Below are positions 6,847 through 12,778 of a stretch of 12,778 nt of DNA, in pieces. A model generated the notes under the pieces. The model made no database searches, had not been told where the DNA came from, and was given only the letters and a program-made list of their open reading frames with translations. This DNA comes from Candidatus Heimdallarchaeota archaeon LC_3 (GTDB lineage: Archaea > Asgardarchaeota > Heimdallarchaeia > Hodarchaeales > LC-3): the NCBI GenBank assembly GCA_001940645.1, contig MDVS01000052.1, forward strand, positions 1-12,778, written 5' to 3'. The position numbers were made by a program, and so were the translations under genes. Within the stretch, counting starts at the first letter, position 1, and each line of letters begins with the position of its first letter.

Positions 6847-8541
6847 ATGACTAGTTTAAAGACTTTTGTTTTACAGAGGTTAGCTTTGATTCCAGTTACT
6901 ATATTTTTTATGGTTACAATGATTTTTTTTATTCTGAGAGTCGTTCCTGGTAGAAATCCAATAAGGGCAATAAATCCTCAACTTCCCCTTGATAAAGTTG
7001 AAGAAATTTCTGCACTTTTAGGCTTGAATAGACCAATTTTAGATCAATACTTCAATTTTCTTGAACGAATTTTAAATTTAGATTTTGGAGTTTCTTTTAA
7101 GTCTGGAACGGTTATTCTTGATGAATTAGTACCAAGGTTTGCAGCAACGATAGAACTTACATTAGTAGCAGTATTAATTGGTATGCCATTAGGGATTTAC
7201 GTTGGTACATATTCTGGACGTTGGAGAGAAACTAGGAGAGATCACTTACTTAGGATTTACTCGATAGCTGTATTTGCTGTTCCAATTTTCTTATTCGGAA
7301 TTTATATTCAATATATTTTTGGAATTATACTTCAAGTTGATGGAGTAGGTTGGATATCTCCTAATCTGAGAACAAGTGGTGGAGTTTCTGGAGTTATTAA
7401 TGCTGTAACTGGTATTTATTTGATCGATTCTTTATTTTTCTCAGGGATTGTTGGTGGAGAAGTCATTTTTTTCCTCATTGGAATCTTGCTACTCGTTTCT
7501 GGAATGCTTGGATGGTTTTATCTCAAAAGAAATGAAATAAAGGAACTCATATCAAATCAACTAACAAGTTTTATAGTAACTCTTATTGCATTATCGATCA
7601 TAGGAGTAATATTGTTTGAAATATTGGAATCAGTACAAATTTTCGAGCTCATTATAGTAATTTTAGTATTTTTTATTGGAGTTCTTGCATGGTTAATGGC
7701 ATATAAAAATCAATCAAAATTACATTCATTTAGTGAACCACGAAATATTTTGTTAGCTTTTGTATTCTTTATTTCAATCGTCTACTTTTTATTATATCAA
7801 GGAATATTTCATCCAATAAGTGAAATAATTTTTCGGTATACAGAATTCTCAATCGATAACCTTATTTCAGAATTTATCTCTTTTATTCCTGGCTTACTAT
7901 TTTTTCCTTTTCAAGTATTAATCTTTCTAATAGGAATTTTAATTTGGCCACTAACATTGAAAGCTTTTTCACAGAATTCTCGTAAATTTATGAAAAAAAC
8001 TTGGCTTTTAGGATTAATTATTAGTTTATTGCCTCTTATTCTTTATCTTTGGGAATCTTGGTATGATCCAAGGTTTGAAGTTTCTGCTGCAGATGTACCA
8101 GTTACTGGGTTTTATTTATTTACTGATGTGATAGTTCACTTACTTTTACCAGGTTTTGCGTTAGCCCTTCTTATTTCGGGAGTTGTTTCACGTGTCGTTA
8201 GGACTAATATGATTGTAGCCATGAATGAAGCTTATATTGATGCATCAAGAGCACGAGGTATTGCAGAGAAAAAGATTGTATATAACTATGCCCAAAAAAA
8301 TGCAACTATACCTGCAATACCATTATTTGGAACGCAATTTGCATTATTGCTCGCGGGAGCTTTGTTAACTGAGACTACTTTTTCTTATCGAGGTTTAGGA
8401 TTTTATCTATTCCAAGCTATTCAGTCTCAGGATTTTCCTCAAATAGAAGCAGCTATAGTTTTCCTAACGTTTTCAGTTGCAATTGTAAGTTTTTTTACAG
8501 ATTTACTTTATGCAAGTCTTGATCCACGCGTAAGACTATAA
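6847..8541 (+). CDS. dppB: Peptide ABC importer permease (DppB/OppB type) with a large six-helix insertion
   Basis: Membrane subunit of a dipeptide/oligopeptide importer, 564 residues against the usual 310-340. The canonical first half is residues 1-200: helix 1 at 11-31, LLGLNRPILDQYFNFL, DFGVSF, helices at about 101-122 and 136-163, GWISPNLR, and TGIYLIDSL. The canonical end is 417-564: HLLLPGFALAL, the EAA loop around 460-491 (EAYIDASRARGI to NATIP) that contacts the ATPases, LTETTFSYRGLG, and a final DLLYASLDPRVRL. Between them, about 201-416 is extra and contains six hydrophobic segments (about 203-225, 240-259, 263-285, 300-317, 345-370, 385-402). Basic loops at 227-233, 286-299 and 371-384 would face the cytoplasm. 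Six is even, so the canonical topology is kept. First gene of the operon, 40 bases before dppC. The Dpp/Opp substrate cannot be told from sequence. Confidence 0.92.
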   Translation: MTSLKTFVLQRLALIPVTIFFMVTMIFFILRVVPGRNPIRAINPQLPLDKVEEISALLGLNRPILDQYFNFLERILNLDFGVSFKSGTVILDELVPRFAATIELTLVAVLIGMPLGIYVGTYSGRWRETRRDHLLRIYSIAVFAVPIFLFGIYIQYIFGIILQVDGVGWISPNLRTSGGVSGVINAVTGIYLIDSLFFSGIVGGEVIFFLIGILLLVSGMLGWFYLKRNEIKELISNQLTSFIVTLIALSIIGVILFEILESVQIFELIIVILVFFIGVLAWLMAYKNQSKLHSFSEPRNILLAFVFFISIVYFLLYQGIFHPISEIIFRYTEFSIDNLISEFISFIPGLLFFPFQVLIFLIGILIWPLTLKAFSQNSRKFMKKTWLLGLIISLLPLILYLWESWYDPRFEVSAADVPVTGFYLFTDVIVHLLLPGFALALLISGVVSRVVRTNMIVAMNEAYIDASRARGIAEKKIVYNYAQKNATIPAIPLFGTQFALLLAGALLTETTFSYRGLGFYLFQAIQSQDFPQIEAAIVFLTFSVAIVSFFTDLLYASLDPRVRL

Positions 8542-8581
8542 TAAATTAAAATTATTCATTAAATTATTGAGAACGATAAAT

Positions 8582-10594
8582 ATGTCTGAAGAACAGCAAG
8601 ATACGGAAGTTTTACATTCTTTACCTTTTTTAGATTACAGAACAACCCCAATTTATCAACCACCGTCTTTTATTATTAGTATGTTCCTTTTTGTCTCAAT
8701 TATTCTATTATGGTTGATACAATTTGATTTAACATTTTTTTCATTTTCTTTTGTTGTTCCAGGTATTAACCTAAATATTATTAATTTTAGTGTTCAGGAA
8801 GTTGAACTTAGGTTCGTAGTGAATCTAGTTGTAACCTTAATATTGATAGCAGCTTTCATTGCCTTAGTATTAAGAAGATTTAAATTTACTATTTTTCTTC
8901 TCATCATTTTGTTTTTCTATAATGCAATAGGTCTACCAAATGAAGTGAACGCTGATTCAATTCCGATAAAAGAATTCAATATTGCTTTTGATTTATTAAC
9001 AATTGTAATTTTGTTTGGTTTAATAGGTTCAATAGTATTTAGGAAAACTACTTTAGCATTGTTGTTATTAATTATTTCAGTATTCTACACATTCGTAGGG
9101 ACTCTGGGCATATATTCTTTTGTTATTAACTTTGATACTCCAGATTTTCAAGTGCCATTGATACTGTTGCAAGTAGCTGAACAATTTCAATTGTTGCGTG
9201 TTCAAATCCTTGTTTTCGCAAGTTTCTTGATCATATTTGTTTTAGTGTTACCAAGATTACATTCATGGTTTGCATATTTATCAAATTTTCTAACTAAATT
9301 TTATACATTAATTAGATTATTCAAATTTAAATCTTCAATGAAAATACATTGGAATGATTCTAAGTCGTTAATAAATGGACGTTGGAATGATTTTAAAAAT
9401 GAAGTTAATAATAAAAATGAAACGAAAATTAGCTCTATCTTATTTTATTTAAAAAAGCCAAAATTAATTGTAAAAGTACCTCTATTTTATTTAAAAAATC
9501 TAAAGTTAATTGTAAAATTAGCCTATATATTAGCTATTATTTCTGTAATTACAATCCTAACTGGAATAATTTCTTTACTTGATTTTCTTAGTTCTACTTC
9601 TAAAACACTTTTTAGTTTCTTAAAAAGTAAGACTTTAGCAATAGGATTAGCAATTGTGGTATTCTTCTTATTGATAGCAATTTTTGCTCCACAAATTGCT
9701 CCGTATGGTTTTGATGAACGACATATTAATTGTGGTGATAACAGAGTTTGTCGTCAAGCTCCTCCTAGTCCAGAACATCTAATGGGAACTAATACTATTG
9801 GATTTGATCTCTATAGTCGTATGATATGGGGAGCTCAAATACCGTTTATAATGAGTATATTTGCAGCGGTTTTAGCAATGTCCGTAGGTATACCAATAGG
9901 GTTAATTAGTGGATATTATGGTGGATTTACTGATAGAATATTGAATGCAACGATGGATCTTTTGTATTCTTTCCCTGCAATTCTATTTGCTATTACTTTA
10001 TCTTTATTTCTTTCCGATGTTCCATTCATTGGATCAGAAGAAGATGTCACGCCGAAAATAATTATCGTTGTCGGATTATCGGTAGGTTTAGTCTACATTC
10101 CAGTATTTTATAAAATTGTAAGATCACAAGTATTCCAAGTTAAAGAATTACCATATATTGAAGCTGTGAGATCTATTGGAGCATCTGATGGAACAATACA
10201 AACAAAATATATATTACCAAATGTAATAGCTAATCCTGTTTCTTTGATTCCGTTCCCTATGGTGGATGCAATACTGACAGCAGCAGCATTGGCTTTTTTA
10301 GGAATTGGATTACAAGCACCAACACCAGATTGGGGATTTGATCTAACTGAAGGATCTAGAGTCATTACCTCTTCTCCTTGGTGGGTAACTTACCCCGGTA
10401 TAATGATATTTTTACTGGCTTTTGCTTTTGCCTTGATTGGAGATGCCTTGAATGATCGATATAATCCACTGTTACAGTCCATAGAAGTCATCAAAAAAGG
10501 TGATGATCTTAAAAAGTTAGAAAATGAAGATAACTTAAAAGTAGCTAAAATTAATACGACGGAAGTAAAAAATAACGGACTTAGAGGGCAATAA
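8582..10594 (+). CDS. dppC: Peptide ABC importer permease (DppC/OppC type) with a long membrane-spanning N-terminal extension
   Basis: Second membrane subunit, 670 residues from the ATG at 8582 (a TTG five codons earlier is possible but less likely); DppC is usually 280-320. The canonical part is the C-terminal half from about 345: FLKSKTLAIGLAIV, IFAPQIAPYGFDE, HLMGTNTIGFDLYSRMIWGA, GLISGYYGG, the EAA loop at 527-547 (EAVRSIGAS to ILPN), LAFLGIGLQAPTPDWG, and DALNDRYNP. The extra N-terminal half has hydrophobic segments at about 30-48, 77-97, 102-118, 137-153, 156-180, 206-226 and 311-336. A strongly basic linker at about 227-310 contains two short tandem repeats. Seven extra segments create a parity problem with the canonical topology (see findings). 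Cys384 and Cys390 lie in the predicted external loop after helix 1 of the core. It sits between dppB and dppD. Confidence 0.9.
   Translation: MSEEQQDTEVLHSLPFLDYRTTPIYQPPSFIISMFLFVSIILLWLIQFDLTFFSFSFVVPGINLNIINFSVQEVELRFVVNLVVTLILIAAFIALVLRRFKFTIFLLIILFFYNAIGLPNEVNADSIPIKEFNIAFDLLTIVILFGLIGSIVFRKTTLALLLLIISVFYTFVGTLGIYSFVINFDTPDFQVPLILLQVAEQFQLLRVQILVFASFLIIFVLVLPRLHSWFAYLSNFLTKFYTLIRLFKFKSSMKIHWNDSKSLINGRWNDFKNEVNNKNETKISSILFYLKKPKLIVKVPLFYLKNLKLIVKLAYILAIISVITILTGIISLLDFLSSTSKTLFSFLKSKTLAIGLAIVVFFLLIAIFAPQIAPYGFDERHINCGDNRVCRQAPPSPEHLMGTNTIGFDLYSRMIWGAQIPFIMSIFAAVLAMSVGIPIGLISGYYGGFTDRILNATMDLLYSFPAILFAITLSLFLSDVPFIGSEEDVTPKIIIVVGLSVGLVYIPVFYKIVRSQVFQVKELPYIEAVRSIGASDGTIQTKYILPNVIANPVSLIPFPMVDAILTAAALAFLGIGLQAPTPDWGFDLTEGSRVITSSPWWVTYPGIMIFLLAFAFALIGDALNDRYNPLLQSIEVIKKGDDLKKLENEDNLKVAKINTTEVKNNGLRGQ
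9349..9414 (+). repeat. 33-bp tandem repeat inside dppC (11-residue unit)
   Basis: TTGGAATGATT occurs at 9349 and again at 9382, exactly 33 bases apart and in frame. The two 11-residue units are HWNDSKSLING-like and RWNDFKNEVNN-like. They lie in the basic linker of the N-terminal extension. The rest of each unit has diverged, so the duplication is old or only partial. Confidence 0.55.
9441..9524 (+). repeat. 42-bp tandem repeat inside dppC (14-residue unit)
   Basis: Two adjacent copies begin at 9441 and 9483, each starting TATTTTATTTAAAAAA and sharing TTAATTGTAAAA later. They encode LFYLKKPKLIVKVP and LFYLKNLKLIVKLA. The copies differ at only a few bases outside their last seven, which indicates a fairly recent in-frame duplication. 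Each unit is an amphipathic, lysine-rich segment that may lie on the membrane surface. Confidence 0.75.
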
Positions 10595-10644
10595 TAAGTA
10601 TAAACAACACATGAATCATTATGAAAAAGGAATTTTAAATAAAA

Positions 10645-11673
10645 ATGAGTCAATTAGATATTTCGGAGAAAGAAAAGTATCCAGTTTTAGAAATTAAAGA
10701 TCTACAAGTTTTTTTTCACACAAAACAGAAACCCGTTAGAGCTGTGGATGGTGTTAATCTAGCAATTAACTTTGGTGATTCATTAGGACTTGTTGGAGAA
10801 TCTGGTTGTGGTAAATCAACGCTCGGATTTTCTATTTTGAGGCTTTTAAAAAGTAATGGAGAAATAATAAATGGATCAGTCGTAGTAAATATGAATGGAA
10901 CTAGAGTTGACTTAACCAAACTTCCAGAACGACAAATGGAGAGAATTCGTGGTCGTTATGTATCAATGATTTTTCAAGCTGCGCAAGATTCATTAAATCC
11001 GTTACAAACTATTCGTGATCACCTTTCGGATACATTAGAAGCCCATGATATTGCTGAAGAAGATATCGAATCGAAAATTAACGAATTATTAATTGATTTA
11101 GAAATTCCTTTGAGTCGATTAGATGATAGACCTCACCAATTTTCTGGAGGAATGCAACAAAGAATATCAATAGCTCTGGCTTTAATTCTTGATCCATTTC
11201 TTGTCATTGCTGATGAACCTACAACTGCTCTTGATGTTCTTGTTCAAGCAAGAATAATTGGTATATTGAAATCACTAAAAAAAATCCACAATTTATCTCT
11301 AATTTTTATTAGCCACGATCTTGGTGTTATCGCTGACATAACAAACAAAATTGCTGTTATGTATGCTGGTCAAATTGTTGAAACTGGACCAACCGATGTT
11401 GTTTTCAGTAACCCTGGTCATCCTTATACTGTTGGGTTATTAAATGCAGTTCCAAATGTTCGAAAAGATATTGAAACACTTTCTTCTATTCCTGGGTCTC
11501 CTCCAGACTTGAAGAATCCTCCTTCGGGTTGCCGTTTTCATCCACGTTGTCCAAAAGCAAAAAAAATCTGTCAAGAAAAGTTTCCTTCCTTTTGGTCTCC
11601 AACCCAAGATCAAATTGTTCTTTGCCATATTTACGATCCTGAATACGAAACTTCACCAGAGGTGAAATTATGA
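10645..11673 (+). CDS. dppD: Peptide ABC importer ATP-binding subunit (DppD/OppD type)
   Basis: Cytoplasmic ATPase of normal length (342 residues) that drives the importer as a heterodimer with the next gene product. Motifs: Walker [10 protein letters not shown] at 51-59, Q-loop Gln111 in [12 protein letters not shown], signature FSGGMQQR at 166-173, Walker B LVIADE with Asp190-Glu191, D-loop ALDV, and switch His224 in FISHDLG. The C-terminal oligopeptide-transporter extension contains PGSPPDL and four cysteines (296, 302, 309, 327) in [15 protein letters not shown] and VLCH. This cysteine set is conserved in the Dpp/Opp ATPases and has been linked to an iron-sulfur cluster in some members. 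Unlike its partner it has no membrane insertion. Starts at ATG 10645, 50 bases after dppC; its stop overlaps the dppF start (ATGA). Confidence 0.95.
   Translation: MSQLDISEKEKYPVLEIKDLQVFFHTKQKPVRAVDGVNLAINFGDSLGLVGESGCGKSTLGFSILRLLKSNGEIINGSVVVNMNGTRVDLTKLPERQMERIRGRYVSMIFQAAQDSLNPLQTIRDHLSDTLEAHDIAEEDIESKINELLIDLEIPLSRLDDRPHQFSGGMQQRISIALALILDPFLVIADEPTTALDVLVQARIIGILKSLKKIHNLSLIFISHDLGVIADITNKIAVMYAGQIVETGPTDVVFSNPGHPYTVGLLNAVPNVRKDIETLSSIPGSPPDLKNPPSGCRFHPRCPKAKKICQEKFPSFWSPTQDQIVLCHIYDPEYETSPEVKL
11659..11665 (+). promoter_or_regulatory. Strong ribosome binding site for dppF
   Basis: GAGGTGA lies inside the end of dppD, four bases before the ATG at 11670. It matches seven bases of the ideal GGAGGTGAT complement of the 16S rRNA 3' end. 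With the ATGA overlap this indicates coupled translation of the two ATPases and fixes the dppF start. Confidence 0.65.
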
Positions 11674-12778
11674 GTAGTTCTTCTGATTATCTTTTAGAAT
11701 TAAGGAACATTAAGAAATATTTCCCAGTTGAAAAGAGTATTATAGAAAGAATATTGGGAAGCTCTACTGAAGCAGTTCATGCAGTGGATGACATTACTTT
11801 AAAAATCAAAGAAAATGAAATTTTTGGGTTATGTGGTGAAAGTGGGTGTGGAAAGTCAACAACTGCTCGTGTAATCACTGGACTTGATTTTGAAACTGGC
11901 GGTGATTTTGTTTGGAAAGGTGAAATTAAATCAATTGCTGAAAGAAAGAAATTTTCTTTTAGAAAAAAAATTCAAATAATTTTTCAGAATCCCTTTCAAA
12001 GTCTTCATCCAAGAATGACAGTAGGTTCACAAGTTGCACATGCCTTGGAAATCCAACTAGATCATCCCCAAAGAGAATTATACATGAATTTTTCTCGATT
12101 AGGTACTAAAATCGCTTTGGTTATATTTTTTGCATCATTTTCACTATTAATATTGGGAAATATCTATGAATTATTGGAAACACTTGCTTCATTAGGAATT
12201 ATTATTTCAAAATCAACTTTTGAATTTTTTAGTTATTATGGTTTCCTAATATCAGTCGTTAGTTTTCTTCTCCTCAATTATATACCAAAACAGCTATTAT
12301 TTTATAAAATAATTAGAGGAATGGAAAATAGAGAAAAAGCTAACATGTTATTAAAATCAGATATTGGATCGAAAATATTTGGAATATCATTTTTCGTTGC
12401 TATTTATTTCGTTATACTTGGGATACAACCGAGTTCTCCTCTTGAAATAAATCTGTTCTCACAAAATTATCCAATAGATAACCCTGGGTTATTATTAATC
12501 TATACTGGTCTATTCGTATTTTTATTTGGTGGATTTCTTTATTTAAGATTTAATTACATCGCTAAACGTCGTTATCTTGATAAGGATGTCATTGTATTAT
12601 TTAAAGCTGTTGGATTAGTACCTGCTCCAGATTATTATTTAAAATATCCCCACCAATTATCAGGTGGTGAACGTCAAAGAGTAGCTATTGCTAGAGCTCT
12701 TATTCTTAATCCTAATCTTATTATCGCTGACGAGCCTACCTCTATGCTAGATGTATCAATAAGAGCATCCATATTGGA
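11670..12778 (+). CDS. dppF: Peptide ABC importer ATP-binding subunit (DppF/OppF type) interrupted by a four-helix membrane insertion (partial, runs off the window)
   Basis: Partner ATPase of DppD; 369 codons are visible and the 3' end is missing. ATPase motifs in one continuous frame: [12 protein letters not shown], Walker [10 protein letters not shown] at 56-64, Q-loop Gln106 in [15 protein letters not shown], then [16 protein letters not shown], signature LSGGERQR at 330-337, Walker B LIIADEP with Asp354-Glu355, and D-loop SMLDV. In E. coli DppF the Q-loop Gln and signature Ser are about 58 residues apart; here the distance is 225. The extra residues (about 132-305) contain hydrophobic segments at about 146-166, 187-206, 233-252 and 272-292. 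Loops before 146, at 207-232 and after 292 are basic, while the two external loops (167-186, 253-271) carry little positive charge. The count is even, so both halves of the ATPase stay cytoplasmic. The start is fixed by the ATGA overlap and strong ribosome site. Confidence 0.92.
   Translation, partial: MSSSSDYLLELRNIKKYFPVEKSIIERILGSSTEAVHAVDDITLKIKENEIFGLCGESGCGKSTTARVITGLDFETGGDFVWKGEIKSIAERKKFSFRKKIQIIFQNPFQSLHPRMTVGSQVAHALEIQLDHPQRELYMNFSRLGTKIALVIFFASFSLLILGNIYELLETLASLGIIISKSTFEFFSYYGFLISVVSFLLLNYIPKQLLFYKIIRGMENREKANMLLKSDIGSKIFGISFFVAIYFVILGIQPSSPLEINLFSQNYPIDNPGLLLIYTGLFVFLFGGFLYLRFNYIAKRRYLDKDVIVLFKAVGLVPAPDYYLKYPHQLSGGERQRVAIARALILNPNLIIADEPTSMLDVSIRASIL

Noticed and set aside
11670..12778. 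Two genes fused by misreading: a short ATPase fragment, a membrane protein, and a second ATPase fragment
   Set aside because: Codon-by-codon reading shows one uninterrupted frame from ATG 11670 to the window end, and the two ATPase halves complement each other exactly without overlap.
1..12778. CRISPR arrays, insertion sequences, integrases or attachment sites
   Set aside because: No regularly spaced repeats, transposase or integrase motifs, or terminal inverted repeats with target duplications were seen.

Overview
This is an AT-rich window of dense genes and short intergenic stretches. The coding content does not settle which organism it comes from. Three things fit a low-GC archaeon, possibly of the Asgard/Heimdallarchaeia type: TATA-like boxes upstream of several genes, few strong ribosome sites, and peptide-transporter subunits with large extra membrane segments. 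The TATA-like boxes also contain TATAAT, so a low-GC bacterium cannot be excluded. The domain assignment is an inference.

Layout. Bases 1-158 may hold the 3' end of an upstream transcript, followed by a T-tract. Bases 159-787 are very AT-rich, with only a doubtful 40-residue minus-strand ORF and some small symmetries. Bases 788-5130 are a three-gene methionine operon: metF (5,10-methylenetetrahydrofolate reductase), metH (cobalamin-dependent methionine synthase without its C-terminal reactivation domain), and that reactivation domain as a separate gene. Together they reduce methylene-THF to methyl-THF, methylate homocysteine through cobalamin, and repair oxidised cobalamin. Facing them on the minus strand is an AIM24/TIGR00266 family gene (5238-5939). 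A small four-helix membrane protein of unknown function follows at 6123-6563.

Bases 6847-12778 hold an oligopeptide/dipeptide (Dpp/Opp) ABC importer operon in the order permease B, permease C, ATPase D, ATPase F. The F gene runs off the window, and no substrate-binding protein gene is visible. Three of the four subunits are enlarged by membrane segments that the family normally lacks. DppB has about 215 extra residues with six predicted helices in an external loop. DppC has about 345 extra N-terminal residues with about seven hydrophobic segments. DppF, a nucleotide-binding subunit that is normally a soluble peripheral protein, has about 165 extra residues with four predicted helices inside its helical subdomain, between the Q-loop and the ABC signature. 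DppD is ordinary in size and motifs. The DppF reading frame is continuous through Walker A, Q-loop, the four helices, signature and Walker B, so this is not a simple fusion of neighbouring genes. An importer whose ATPase is itself an integral membrane protein is the most unusual thing in the window.
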